In this document: positions 16,169 to 24,913 of the stretch, piece after piece
Layout: every line of letters begins with the position of its first letter
Numbering within the stretch: the first letter of the stretch is position 1
Assembly (NCBI RefSeq): GCF_008704935.1
Contig: NZ_CP023692.1
Coordinates: forward strand, 2,241,001 to 2,305,000
Direction of reading: 5' to 3'
Length of the DNA stretch: 64,000 nt
Source: Streptomyces vinaceus
GTDB lineage: Bacteria > Actinomycetota > Actinomycetes > Streptomycetales > Streptomycetaceae
The notes under the pieces: generated by a model
Databases searched by the model: none
Told to the model about the DNA's origin: nothing
What the model saw: only the letters and a program-made list of their open reading frames with translations
Translations under genes and position numbers: made by a program

Positions 16169-16537
16169 GGGAATCCGCCTTCCCGCCGGCCGTGGCGGCC
16201 GGCGTACGAGAAATTCACGCCGCTGGGGGGCGCAACGTGCCGCCCGGAGCCGGTGTCCGGCGCCGCATGGGCGGACGCGATCAACGTCGCACGCCCCTCC
16301 GTCCGCCGCATCTCCGGACGGAGGGGACGAGCCCGCCCCGGCGGAGCGCCGGGCGGGGCCGCAGGGCCTGCGGGCACTGGCGCGGGCGGCGGTGCGCAGC
16401 GGCGCCCGCGTCCCCGGGTACGGGTGGTACGGACGGGTGAGGCGGCCTGCGGGCACCGTCCGGCGGACCGCGCGCCCGGGAGACGCGAAGAGGCCCCGGC
16501 CTCCCGGCCGGGACCTCTCCAACGCGGCGCGAGCCCC
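16169..16537 (-). other. Intergenic region with three hairpins between ilvE and the lipoprotein gene
   Basis: This 369-base gap holds no convincing gene. Reading with ilvE, it contains a terminator-like stem (16490-16517), then a perfect 12-bp-arm hairpin (16294-16305 with 16315-16326, 9-base loop), then an 8-bp-arm hairpin (16185-16205) 17 bases before the lipoprotein start. Open frames crossing it lack codon-position bias consistent with coding. The lipoprotein promoter should lie between the second and third hairpins. Confidence 0.55.
16490..16517 (-). terminator. Terminator hairpin after ilvE
   Basis: A 12-bp stem with one mismatch (arms 16490-16501, 16506-16517; loop TCCC) sits 21 bases beyond the ilvE stop. 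A T run is lacking, as often in streptomycetes. Confidence 0.75.
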
Positions 16538-17623
16538 CTAGCCGAGCGGGTGCATCCAGCCGTGGGTGTCGGCGGTGCGGCCGGTCTGGAGCTCCAGCAG
16601 CGCCTTGCGGAGCTTCATGGTGACCTCGCCGGGCTCGCCCGTGCCCTGGGTCCAGTTGGCGCGCTCGGACTTGACCGAGCCGACCGGGGTGATGACGGCG
16701 GCGGTGCCGCAGGCGAACACCTCGGTCAGGGTGCCGTTCTCGTTGTCCCGCTTCCAGTCCTCGGTGGAGATACGTCCCTCCTCGGCGGTGTAGCCGAGGT
16801 CGCGCGCGATGGTCAGGAGCGAGTCACGGGTGATGCCCGGCAGGAGCGAGCCGGTCAGCTCCGGGGTCACGATGCGGTCGCCGTACACGAAGTACAGGTT
16901 CATGCCCCCCATCTCCTCGATCCAGCGGTGCTCGACGGCGTCGAGCCAGACCACCTGGTCGCAGCCGTGCTCGGCGGCCTGGGCCTGGGCCACGAGGGAG
17001 GCCGCGTAGTTGCCGCCGGTCTTGGCCGCGCCCGTACCGCCCTTGACGGCGCGGACGTACTCCTCGGAGAGCCAGACGGAGACCGGCTTGACGCCGCCGG
17101 GGAAGTACGCGCCGGCGGGCGAGGCGATGACCATGAAGAGGAACTCGTTGGCCGGGCGGACGCCGAGGCCGACCTCGGAGGCGAACATGAACGGCCGCAG
17201 GTAGAGGGAGGCCTCACCGGACTCCGGCACCCAGGCCCGGTCCTGCTTGATGAGCGCGTCGCAGGCCTCGATGAAGAGGTCGGCGGGCAGCTCGGGCATC
17301 GCCATGCGGCGCGCCGAGGCCTGGAAGCGCTCGGCGTTGGCGCGCGGGCGGAAGGTGGCGACGGTGCCGTCGGGCTGCTTGTAGGCCTTGAGGCCCTCGA
17401 AGATCGTCTGCGCGTAGTGCAGGGTCATGTTCGCCGGGTCGATCGACAGCGGCGCGTACGGGACCAGCTCTGCGTCGTGCCAGCCGCGGCCCTCGGTCCA
17501 CTTGATCGTCACCATGTGGTCGGTGAAGTGGCGGCCGAAGCCGGGGCTGGCCAAGATCGCCTCGCGCTCCGCATCGGACAGCGGGTTCGAGGAGGGCTTG
17601 AGCTCGATCGTGGGCGTCGTCAT
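16538..17623 (-). CDS. ilvE: Branched-chain amino-acid aminotransferase
   Basis: A 361-residue fold-type IV PLP enzyme catalysing the last, reversible transamination of Val, Leu and Ile synthesis with glutamate. I start at ATG 17623 ([20 protein letters not shown]). Landmarks are the [14 protein letters not shown] strand, [13 protein letters not shown] holding the Schiff-base lysine, [12 protein letters not shown], and the C-terminal [15 protein letters not shown] phosphate-binding loop. Length is usual for the longer bacterial and eukaryote-like class. It lies downstream of leuB on the same strand but a terminator intervenes, so it likely has its own promoter in the 243-base gap. Confidence 0.96.
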   Translation of the reverse strand: MTTPTIELKPSSNPLSDAEREAILASPGFGRHFTDHMVTIKWTEGRGWHDAELVPYAPLSIDPANMTLHYAQTIFEGLKAYKQPDGTVATFRPRANAERFQASARRMAMPELPADLFIEACDALIKQDRAWVPESGEASLYLRPFMFASEVGLGVRPANEFLFMVIASPAGAYFPGGVKPVSVWLSEEYVRAVKGGTGAAKTGGNYAASLVAQAQAAEHGCDQVVWLDAVEHRWIEEMGGMNLYFVYGDRIVTPELTGSLLPGITRDSLLTIARDLGYTAEEGRISTEDWKRDNENGTLTEVFACGTAAVITPVGSVKSERANWTQGTGEPGEVTMKLRKALLELQTGRTADTHGWMHPLG

Positions 17624-17807
17624 GAGTGCTTGTCCTTCACCGGTTTTGTAGGGCGGACCGCGCTCACGGCGTACCAGGACGTCCGAGCTTCCCCGCATTC
17701 CGCGGTCTCGCGTTCGATTATCGCTCGCGAGGTGCCTGCGGAGAAGCGGGGTGAAGCGGAGTGAATGCGGCCCAGGGGAGATGGTGGCACCCGGGGCCGC
17801 ACAGGAA

Positions 17808-17845
17808 AAGCCGCCGGGTGCGTCGTACGCGCGACCCGGCGGCTT
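17808..17845 (-). terminator. Terminator hairpin after leuB
   Basis: Perfect 12-bp arms AAGCCGCCGGGT / ACCCGGCGGCTT (17808-17819, 17834-17845) follow the leuB stop by 21 bases. The minus-strand 3' arm ends in CTTTTCCTG, giving a short U run. Confidence 0.87.
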
Positions 17846-17866
17846 CCTGAGGGTGGAGCTGCCGGG

Positions 17867-18907
17867 TCAGCCGGCTACTCGGGCGGCGAGCGCGTCGCCG
17901 ATCTGCTCGGTGGAGCGGAAGGTGCCGTCGCGCTCCGCGAGGTCGGCGGAGACCGCGTCCTCGATGCGGACCGCCTGGGCCTCGTAGCCGAGGTGGCGCA
18001 GCAGGAGGGCGACCGAGAGGATCGTCGCGGTCGGGTCGGCCTTGCCGGTGCCGGCGATGTCCGGGGCCGAGCCGTGGACCGGCTCGAACATGGACGGGAA
18101 GGCGCCGGTCGGGTTGATGTTCCCGGAGGCGGCGAGGCCGATTCCGCCGGTCACGGCTGCGGCCAGGTCGGTGAGGATGTCACCGAAGAGGTTGTCCGTG
18201 ACGATGACGTCGAAGCGCTCGGGCTGCGTGACGAAGAAGATCGTCGCGGCGTCGACGTGCAGGTAGTCGGTGGTGACCTCGGGGTACTCCTGGCCGACCT
18301 TGTCGAAGATGTTCTTCCACATGTGGCCCGCGTACACGAGGACGTTGTTCTTGTGGACCAGCGTCAGCTTCTTGCGGGGGCGGGAGTTGGCCCGCTCGTA
18401 CGCGTCGCGGACGACGCGCTCCACGCCGTACGCGGTGTTGAGGCTGACCTCGGTGGCGACCTCGGCGGGCGTACCGGTGCGCAGGCTGCCGCCGTTGCCG
18501 GTGTACGGGCCCTCGGTGCCCTCGCGGACCACGACGAAGTCGATCTCCGGACGGCCGGCGAGCGGGGTGGCCGTGTTCGGGAAGAGCTTCGAGGGGCGCA
18601 GGTTGATGAAGTGGTCGAAGGCGAAGCGGAGCTTCAGCAGCAGGCCGCGCTCCAGCACGCCGGACGGCACCGACGGGTCTCCGATGGCGCCCAGCAGGAT
18701 CGCGTCGTGGTGCTTCAGCGCCTCCAGCTCCGCGTCCGGGAGGGTCTCACCGGTGCGGTGCCAGCGCTGGGCGCCGAGGTCGTACTGCTTGGTCTCCAGC
18801 TTCACGTCCTGGGGCAGGACCGCGGTAAGGACCTTGAGGCCCTGAGCCACGACTTCCTGGCCGATGCCATCACCGGGGATCACTGCGAGATTGATGCTGG
18901 TCGACAT
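17867..18907 (-). CDS. leuB: 3-isopropylmalate dehydrogenase
   Basis: A 346-residue NAD-dependent beta-decarboxylating dehydrogenase of leucine synthesis. The start is taken at ATG 18907 ([20 protein letters not shown]); an upstream in-frame ATG adds 12 residues that the family lacks. Motifs include [14 protein letters not shown] (substrate arginine region), KNNVLVYAG with the catalytic lysine, [14 protein letters not shown] with the metal aspartates, and [20 protein letters not shown] for NAD binding. Length fits the short actinobacterial LeuB class. leuC, leuD and leuA are elsewhere. Confidence 0.95.
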   Translation of the reverse strand: MSTSINLAVIPGDGIGQEVVAQGLKVLTAVLPQDVKLETKQYDLGAQRWHRTGETLPDAELEALKHHDAILLGAIGDPSVPSGVLERGLLLKLRFAFDHFINLRPSKLFPNTATPLAGRPEIDFVVVREGTEGPYTGNGGSLRTGTPAEVATEVSLNTAYGVERVVRDAYERANSRPRKKLTLVHKNNVLVYAGHMWKNIFDKVGQEYPEVTTDYLHVDAATIFFVTQPERFDVIVTDNLFGDILTDLAAAVTGGIGLAASGNINPTGAFPSMFEPVHGSAPDIAGTGKADPTATILSVALLLRHLGYEAQAVRIEDAVSADLAERDGTFRSTEQIGDALAARVAG

Positions 18908-18980
18908 GGAGGAACCGTACTCCCGGTCCCAACCCTCGGTCATGTTGCGTCCACCATGTGGACCAATCCGACCGAGGGCC

Positions 18981-19025
18981 GGGGGTGCTCAGGGGGTGCT
19001 CAGGGGGTGCTCAGGGGGGTGCTCA
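18981..19025. repeat. Four tandem copies of an 11-bp unit
   Basis: The unit GGGGGTGCTCA repeats four times, the last with one extra G. Read on the minus strand each copy gives TGAGCACCCCC. The TGA of the copy nearest the 42-residue gene is that gene's stop codon, so the array begins exactly at its 3' end. Copy number likely varies by slippage. Confidence 0.9.
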
Positions 19026-19151
19026 GTGGCCGGTCGAGCCGCCGTTGTCCCGGCGGTCGAGGGCGCGCTGGAGGGCGGCCGCGGCGTTCTTGCGGTCGGC
19101 GTCGGCGGTGGAGGAGTGGCGGACGCGGCGGGCTGCGGTGGTTGCGGTCAT
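19023..19151 (-). CDS. Small conserved-looking basic protein, 42 residues
   Basis: A short gene with ATG at 19151, nine bases after AAGGAG, a strong ribosome site. The product is Ala/Arg-rich, opening with MTATTAARRVRHSS, then a probable amphipathic helix (DRKNAAAALQRALDRRD) and a short polar tail NGGSTGH. Third-position G/C is high and the reading ends at the stop in the tandem repeat. I do not recognise a domain; similar tiny basic proteins occur near leuB in streptomycetes as far as I recall. Cytoplasmic. Likely monocistronic, from the 261-base gap upstream. Confidence 0.68.
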   Translation of the reverse strand: MTATTAARRVRHSSTADADRKNAAAALQRALDRRDNGGSTGH

Positions 19152-19412
19152 GGTGATCGACTCCTTGAGATCACGGCGTGGCGGGGCCACGGATGAGGGG
19201 TTCCTTCAAGGCGCCGGAAGAGGCGGGGAGCGGTGCGCGGCAGGGGTTGCCTGCCCAGGGGCGCGCGCTCTCGACCGCCATTCGCCGGATCGGCGAGACG
19301 TTCGGCTCCTACAAAGCTAGGGCAGCTCCCGTTGTATGTCTCCGCAATTAGTCGGGCTTCCTACTATCTGAGACGGACGCCCCCTCGGAAGGCCCCTCCA
19401 CAGAGCTCCGAT

Positions 19413-20318
19413 TCAGGCCTTCTCGGAGCGAAGTTCCCTGATCAGAGCCCGTACGGCGAGAGTCGAGGCGGATTCCGGCGTGGTGACGTATCCCACGCGC
19501 CTCACGGGCCCCGAAGGGCCCAGTCCGGCGATGTCCACGGCGTCCGTGGCCTCGCGCAGCGACAGCTCGGGCAGGATCGCCATGCCGAGCCCGCGCCCGA
19601 CCATGGTGAGCACCATCGCGTCGTCCTCCGCCTTGAGCGTGGCGCGCGGGATCCAGTCCTGGGCGCGCCACCAGTCGCGGGTGTACGAACCGCAGTTCTC
19701 GTCCCAGTCCAGCAGGGGCAGCGCCTTCGGGTCCGGGTGTCCGGCCGGGTGGACCAGGGCGTACGCCTCCTCGCGGAGCACCCCGGTCAGCAGCCCGGCC
19801 GCGCCGCCCTCCTGCGCTGCGGGCCCGGCGCCGTTCAGGGTGGCGATGCCGAGGTCGGCCCGGCCCGCGGCCACCTCCCCCGCCGTGCCGGCGCCGAGCT
19901 CGCGCACCACCCGGACCTCGGGGCGGATGCCGGGGTGGCGGGCGGTGAGGCGCTCCAGCGCCGGGGGCAGCAGGTGCAGGGCCGCGCTGCGGAACGCCGC
20001 GATGCGCAGGACGCCCCCGGTGGCGTCCGCGGGCTCCCGGCCGGCGCCGCGCGCCTCCGCGCCGAGGACCTCGTACAGGCGCAGGATCCGGCGGGCGAGG
20101 CCGACGGCCCGCTCCCCCGCCGGGGTGGGCGAGGCCCCGCCGCGCCCGCGTTCGAAGAGGACCGCTCCGACCTTGGCCTCGCTGCCGCGCACCGAGTGGG
20201 AGACGGCCGACTGGGTGAGGCCGAGCCGTGCGGCGGCGGCGGAGAAGCCACCGGTCTCGGCGACGGCGACCAGGACCCGGAGTTCGTGCGGAGCGAGCTC
20301 GGCCACGGCGGCTCTCAC
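19413..20318 (-). CDS. LysR-family transcriptional regulator
   Basis: A 301-residue LysR regulator. The winged helix covers residues 8-66 (LRVLVAVAETGGFSAAAARL, then QSAVSHSVRGSEAKVG). The two-lobed effector domain spans about 95-295, with GRADLGIATL and GRGLGMAILPEL typical of the family. The GTG start at 20318 faces the oxidoreductase gene. The perfect 9-bp inverted repeat at 20336-20362 lies 17 bases upstream of its start, as expected for autoregulation. It most likely controls the neighbouring oxidoreductase; the inducer is unknown. Confidence 0.92.
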   Translation of the reverse strand: MRAAVAELAPHELRVLVAVAETGGFSAAAARLGLTQSAVSHSVRGSEAKVGAVLFERGRGGASPTPAGERAVGLARRILRLYEVLGAEARGAGREPADATGGVLRIAAFRSAALHLLPPALERLTARHPGIRPEVRVVRELGAGTAGEVAAGRADLGIATLNGAGPAAQEGGAAGLLTGVLREEAYALVHPAGHPDPKALPLLDWDENCGSYTRDWWRAQDWIPRATLKAEDDAMVLTMVGRGLGMAILPELSLREATDAVDIAGLGPSGPVRRVGYVTTPESASTLAVRALIRELRSEKA

Positions 20319-20335
20319 CTCGTTCTATGAGCGGT

Positions 20336-20362
20336 GTTCATGGATGTGCGGCTTCCATGAAC
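20336..20362. promoter_or_regulatory. Perfect 9-bp inverted repeat, putative LysR operator
   Basis: GTTCATGGA and TCCATGAAC flank a 9-base centre in the short gap between the LysR gene and the divergent oxidoreductase. The geometry fits a LysR recognition site rather than a hairpin terminator. Confidence 0.72.
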
Positions 20363-20407
20363 GCAACCCCCTGCCCGGACCGGTGATTCCTTCCTAGCGT
20401 CCTCGCC

Positions 20408-21424
20408 ATGACCACGAACCACACCGCCCACGCCGTCCACCTGGTCTCCCGGCCCGCCGGCTTCCCCGTCGCCACCGACTTCGCCTACGTCGGGACCCCC
20501 GTCCCCTCCCCCGCTCCCGGCACCGCCCTGGTGCAGAACCTGCTGCTCTCGGTGGACCCGTACCACCGCGGGATGATGGACGGCGGCGAGGGCGGCTTCG
20601 AGCTGAACTCCCCGCTGGAGGGCCGCTCGGTGGGCCGGGTGCTCGCCTCCCGCGACCCGGGGCTGCGCGAGGGCGACCTCGTCTTCCACCGCCAGGGCTG
20701 GCGCACCCACGCCCTCGTCACGCTCGGGGCGGACGGCACCCGCAGGCTGCGCGGCCACGAGGGCGTCCCGCTGGAGGCGTACCTGAGCATCCTCGGCGGC
20801 ACCGGTCTGACCGCGTACGCCGCCCTCACCCGGACCGCGCTGCTGCGCGAGGGCGAGGACCTGTTCGTCTCGGCCGCCGCGGGCGGCGTGGGCACCGCCA
20901 CGGGGCACATCGCGCGCCTGCTGGGCGCCCGCCGGATCATCGGCAGCGCGGGCTCCGCGGCGAAGGTCCGCCACCTCACCGGCACGCTCGGCTTCGACGC
21001 GGCCTTCGACTACCACGACGGTCCGGTCGGCGAGCAGCTCGCGCAGGCCGCGCCCGACGGCATCGACGTCTACGTGGACAACGTGGGCGGGGACCATCTG
21101 GCGGGCGCGATCGACGTGCTGCGCGAGTACGGGCGGATCGCCTGGGTCGGCGGGATCTCGATGTACAACGGGGACCGCTCGCCGGCGGCTCCGCGCAACC
21201 TCTTCGAGATCGTCCACAAGTCGTTGCGCCTGGAAGGGGTATTGGTTCGCAATCACACCAATTTGCAGGACGAGATGGAGGATCTCCTCGTACCTCATCT
21301 GCAAAGTGGCCGGATCGGCACGGACACCACCGTTGTCCAGGGTTTTGATCACACGGTGGATGCCTTCCTGGGCATGCTGCGAGGGGACAATCTGGGCAAG
21401 ATGCTGGTCCGTCTCGAAGGCTGA
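20408..21424 (+). CDS. NADP-dependent oxidoreductase (leukotriene B4 dehydrogenase-like MDR)
   Basis: A 338-residue zinc-free medium-chain dehydrogenase/reductase of the CurA/LTB4DH group, expected to reduce an alpha,beta-unsaturated ketone or aldehyde with NADPH. It shows the VDPYHRGMM motif, the nucleotide-binding VSAAAGGVGTATGHIARLLG loop, and YVDNVGGDHLAGAI. The ATG at 20408 has no good ribosome site, but TAGCGT (20395-20400) ends 7 bases before it, so the transcript may be leaderless. It is divergent from the LysR gene and probably its target. Confidence 0.92.
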   Translation: MTTNHTAHAVHLVSRPAGFPVATDFAYVGTPVPSPAPGTALVQNLLLSVDPYHRGMMDGGEGGFELNSPLEGRSVGRVLASRDPGLREGDLVFHRQGWRTHALVTLGADGTRRLRGHEGVPLEAYLSILGGTGLTAYAALTRTALLREGEDLFVSAAAGGVGTATGHIARLLGARRIIGSAGSAAKVRHLTGTLGFDAAFDYHDGPVGEQLAQAAPDGIDVYVDNVGGDHLAGAIDVLREYGRIAWVGGISMYNGDRSPAAPRNLFEIVHKSLRLEGVLVRNHTNLQDEMEDLLVPHLQSGRIGTDTTVVQGFDHTVDAFLGMLRGDNLGKMLVRLEG

Positions 21425-21543
21425 ATCCAGCCAACCGGATGTTCACCGACTTCTTACCGCACGGATGTAGACCTTTGGCCCGGCGCCCGCCACTCTTTCC
21501 GTCAATGTGCCAGCGGGGCACTTGAGTTGGAGGCGAGTAGCCA

Positions 21544-23571
21544 GTGACACCGATCAGCCGCAGAGGTTTCGTGGGAATCGGCGCCGGGCTGATGGCCGGG
21601 GCGGCCCTGCCGGCGATCGCGCCGACGTCGGCGGCCGCGGCCGCCGCGACCGGCACGATCACCGACGTGAAGCACGTGGTGATCCTCATGCAGGAGAACC
21701 GCAGCTTCGACCACTACTTCGGCAAGCTGAAGGGTGTCCGCGGCTTCGGCGACCGCGCCGCCGGCAACATCCCGGGCGGCTGGGGCACGTTCAACCAGCC
21801 CAACTGGGGCGGCCGCCAGTACCCGTGGAAGCTCAGCTCCACCCCCGCGGCCGGAGGTGTCGACGGCGAGACCCTCGCCCAGTGCAACGGCGACCTCCCG
21901 CACAGCTGGACCTCGCAGCACGCGGCCTGGAACAAGGGCCGCATGGACAACTGGGTCACCGGCGTCGGCAACACCCGCACCCTCGGCTACCTCGACCGCG
22001 GGGACATACCGTTCCACTACGGGCTCGCCGACAACTACACGATCTGCGACGCCTACTTCTGCTCCACGCTGAGCGCGACCGGCCCGAACCGCACCTTCCT
22101 GTGGAGCGGCAAGGTCGACGCGGGCAGCAAGGACGGCGGCGACGAGTCCGGGCTGACCTGGGAGACGTACGCGGAGGCCCTCCAGCGGGCCGGCATGACC
22201 TGGAAGGTCTACCAGAACGCCCAGGACAACTACGGGGACAACGGTCTGGCCTACTTCAAGAAGTTCACGGACGCGGCCCCCGGCAACCCGCTGTGGGACC
22301 GCGGCATGGGCTCCGTTCCGAAGGTCACCGGCTCCACCCCCGACGACATCGCGGCCGCCATCCGCGCGGACGTCGTCGCCGGCACCCTGCCGCAGGTCTC
22401 CTGGGTCGTCGCGAACGAGGCCTTCTCGGAGCACCCCTACGCCCCGCCCGGCGACGGCGCGCACTTCGTGGACCTCGTCTACCGCGCCCTGTCGGCGAAC
22501 CCGGAGGTCTTCGACTCCACCGTCCTCTTCCTCAACTACGACGAGAACGACGGCTTCTTCGACCACGTCCCGCCACCGGTCGCCCCGCCCGGCACCCCGG
22601 GCGAGTACATCGACGGCACCCCGATCGGCCTCGGGTTCCGCGTCCCGATGATCGTCATGTCCCCGTGGACGCGCGGCGGCTGGGTCAGCTCCGAGGTCTT
22701 CGACCACACCTCGGTGCTGCGGTTCATGGAGACCTGGACGGCGGCCCTCGGCACCCCGGCGGCCTGCCCGAACATCAGCGCCTGGCGCCGCAAGGTGACC
22801 GGCGACCTGACCGGTGTCTTCGACTTCGCGCGTCCGGTGTACGGGGTGCCGGCCGGACTGCCCTCGACCGCGAAGGTCATCGGCCAGGCGACCTGCGGCC
22901 CGCTGCCCAACCCGGCGCCGCAGGACAACGCCCTCCCGGCGCAGGAGGCCGGTACCCGCCCGGCGCGGGCCCTTCCGTACCAGGTGAACGGCAACCTGGA
23001 CCGCTTCGAGTTCGGCGCGGCCGGCAAGATCCTGGCCTGGTTCTCGATGACCAACCAGGGCCCGCAGGCGAAGCAGGCGGCGCACTTCTCGATCCACCCG
23101 CACCAGTACCGGGACACGGCCGCCTGGCAGTACACGGTGGACCCGGCCGGCACGGCGACGGACTACTTCAACATCGGCCTCGGCAGCGGCTCCGGCAAGT
23201 ACGACATCTCGATGTACGGGCCCAACCGCTTCCTGCGCCGCTTCATCGGCGACGCCTCGAAGGCGGGCAAGGCGATCGAGGTGGCGGCCCGCTTCGCGGT
23301 GGAGCCGGGCACGGGCAAGACGGCGATCTACTTCACGATGACGAACAGCTCGGCCTCGCCGGTCACCTTCACGATCCGCTCGAACGCCTACCGCTCGGAC
23401 GGCCCGTGGACGTACACCGTTGCGGCGAACTCCTCGCGCGAGGACTACTTCAACGCGGTGGCGTACAACAACGGCTGGTACGACTTCACGATCCTCGCGG
23501 ACAACGACGGCACCTGGTCGCGCCGCTACACGGGCCACATCGAGACGGGCACGCCCAGCATCTCGGGCTGA
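21544..23571 (+). CDS. Tat-exported phosphocholine-type phospholipase C
   Basis: A 675-residue secreted phosphoesterase starting at GTG 21544 behind GGAGG. The first 36 residues are a twin-arginine signal (SRRGFVGIGAGLMAG) ending near AAAAAA. The phosphoesterase domain begins with HVVILMQENRSFDHYFGKLK, the metal-binding signature of this family. Active-site regions NYDENDGFFDHVPPP and a conserved PMIVMSPWTRGG follow. Residues from about 470 are the two DUF756 beta domains. It would hydrolyse phosphatidylcholine or sphingomyelin outside the cell, possibly for phosphate supply. No clear PHO box is seen in the 119-base gap before it. It converges with the acetyltransferase gene, 4 bases apart. 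Confidence 0.94.
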   Translation: MTPISRRGFVGIGAGLMAGAALPAIAPTSAAAAAATGTITDVKHVVILMQENRSFDHYFGKLKGVRGFGDRAAGNIPGGWGTFNQPNWGGRQYPWKLSSTPAAGGVDGETLAQCNGDLPHSWTSQHAAWNKGRMDNWVTGVGNTRTLGYLDRGDIPFHYGLADNYTICDAYFCSTLSATGPNRTFLWSGKVDAGSKDGGDESGLTWETYAEALQRAGMTWKVYQNAQDNYGDNGLAYFKKFTDAAPGNPLWDRGMGSVPKVTGSTPDDIAAAIRADVVAGTLPQVSWVVANEAFSEHPYAPPGDGAHFVDLVYRALSANPEVFDSTVLFLNYDENDGFFDHVPPPVAPPGTPGEYIDGTPIGLGFRVPMIVMSPWTRGGWVSSEVFDHTSVLRFMETWTAALGTPAACPNISAWRRKVTGDLTGVFDFARPVYGVPAGLPSTAKVIGQATCGPLPNPAPQDNALPAQEAGTRPARALPYQVNGNLDRFEFGAAGKILAWFSMTNQGPQAKQAAHFSIHPHQYRDTAAWQYTVDPAGTATDYFNIGLGSGSGKYDISMYGPNRFLRRFIGDASKAGKAIEVAARFAVEPGTGKTAIYFTMTNSSASPVTFTIRSNAYRSDGPWTYTVAANSSREDYFNAVAYNNGWYDFTILADNDGTWSRRYTGHIETGTPSISG

Positions 23572-23575
23572 CGGG

Positions 23576-24112
23576 CTACAGCACGTCCCCGTCTCGCCAG
23601 TCGAAGTCGAGCCGCCCGGCGGGGTCCTCCAGCGCCCCGCCGGGCGGGAACCACACGTACGTCGACCCCTCCTCGTCGGCGAGCCGGACCGGCCCCTCGG
23701 GGGACAGCGCCCCGATCCGGCCGCCCCACACGGCCCATCCGCGTCCCTCGTACAGCCGGGCCCCGTCGGCGGAGGCCGACAGGGCGCCGAGTACGTACGC
23801 CCGCCCGATGACCTCCTCCAGCGCGGCCATGACCTGCCCGCCGAGGCCGCGGCGGCGCCGGTCGGGCCGTACGGCCACGGCCTCGACGTACCCGGTGCGC
23901 AGGGCCCGGCCACGGTGGAGGACCCGGCGCTGCACCACGCTCCCGTGCGCGATCAGCTCCCCGTCCTCGCGCACGAGGGCGTGCACGCCGCCGAGCGCGT
24001 GCTCGAAGTCCTCGTCGGCGAAGTTGCCGCCGAAGGCCCCGTCGAGCAGCTCCCGCAGCTCACGGAGGTCACCGTCGGCGAGCTGTGAGGTGTGCTTCAG
24101 CGTTACGTCCAT
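23576..24112 (-). CDS. Aminoglycoside 2'-N-acetyltransferase homologue, AAC(2')-I type
   Basis: A 178-residue GNAT protein whose whole length follows the mycobacterial AAC(2')-Ic pattern. Shared elements are FEHALGGVHALV, IAHGSVVQRRVLHRGRALRT, GYVEAVAVRPDRRRRGLGG (acetyl-CoA loop), LGALSASADGARLYEGRGW and the closing DWRDGDV. This pattern is much more specific than GNAT in general. Members acetylate the 2' amine of aminoglycosides; in mycobacteria the chromosomal gene is intrinsic and may have another physiological substrate. Here it stands alone, convergent with the phospholipase. Whether it confers resistance cannot be judged from sequence. Confidence 0.87.
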   Translation of the reverse strand: MDVTLKHTSQLADGDLRELRELLDGAFGGNFADEDFEHALGGVHALVREDGELIAHGSVVQRRVLHRGRALRTGYVEAVAVRPDRRRRGLGGQVMAALEEVIGRAYVLGALSASADGARLYEGRGWAVWGGRIGALSPEGPVRLADEEGSTYVWFPPGGALEDPAGRLDFDWRDGDVL

Positions 24113-24211
24113 ACGGCGACGCTATCAACGGCCACCGGAAAGGCCGGAAATCCGGGAGGGCGGCCGGATCGGGCCGTGCCCCGGCGCGGCTGCCCGCGTG
24201 AGGATCGGCCC

Positions 24212-24913
24212 ATGTCATCCGAGACCCGGCAGTGGACCCCCGCCCACGGCGCACCGTACCGGCCCGTCGCCTACCGGCCGGCGCGGATGCCGTCCGCGCA
24301 ATCGCTGGCACGCGCCGCCGAGTTGCGGACCCGCATGGACGAACGCCGCACCGTGCGCCACTTCTCCCCCGACCCCGTCCCCGAGCAGGTGATCCGCGAC
24401 GCGATCGCGTGCGCGGCGACCGCCCCCTCCGGCGCCCACCAGCAGCCGTGGACGTTCGTCCGGGTCAAGGACCCCGCGGTGCGGGAGCAGATCCGCGCGG
24501 CCGCCGAGCAGGAGGAGCAGCTGTCCTACGACGGCCGGCTGGGCGACGAATGGCTGGCCGCCCTGCGCCCGCTGGGCACGGACGCGGTCAAGATCCACCT
24601 GACGGACGCCCCCGCACTGCTCGTCGTCTTCCAGCAGCGCTACTGGCTCGGCCCGGACGGCACGAAGCGCAAGCACTACTACGTGGACGAGTCGGTCGGC
24701 ATCGCGGTCGGCATGCTCCTGACCGCCCTCCACCTCAGCGGCCTCGCGGCCCTGATCCACACCCCGAGCCCGATGCGCTTCCTCTCCCACGTCCTGCGCC
24801 GTCCGGAGAACGAGAAGGCCTTCGCGGTCGTCCCCATCGGCTACCCCGCGGAAGACTGCGAGGTCCCGGACCTGCTCCGCAAATCCCTGGACCAGGTCAT
24901 GACGGAGGTCTAG
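24212..24913 (+). CDS. Nitroreductase-family flavoprotein
   Basis: A 233-residue FMN-dependent oxidoreductase. The start ATG 24212 follows GAGG; the frame continues upstream without coding signs. FMN contacts are RRTVRHFSPDPVP near the N-terminus and CAATAPSGAHQQPWTFVRV. DESVGIAVGMLLTALHLSGL forms the dimer core, and the C-terminus has VVPIGYPAED. The arrangement resembles iodotyrosine-deiodinase-like nitroreductases. Substrate is unknown. Its last four bases overlap the 3' end of the convergent marR gene. Confidence 0.9.
   Translation: MSSETRQWTPAHGAPYRPVAYRPARMPSAQSLARAAELRTRMDERRTVRHFSPDPVPEQVIRDAIACAATAPSGAHQQPWTFVRVKDPAVREQIRAAAEQEEQLSYDGRLGDEWLAALRPLGTDAVKIHLTDAPALLVVFQQRYWLGPDGTKRKHYYVDESVGIAVGMLLTALHLSGLAALIHTPSPMRFLSHVLRRPENEKAFAVVPIGYPAEDCEVPDLLRKSLDQVMTEV

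Noticed and set aside
17765..19156. 463-residue plus-strand frame
   Set aside because: Antisense to leuB and the small gene, with shadow-type composition.
21507..24392. 961-residue plus-strand frame across the phospholipase
   Set aside because: Out of frame with the phospholipase, whose Tat signal and active-site motifs are in the other frame.
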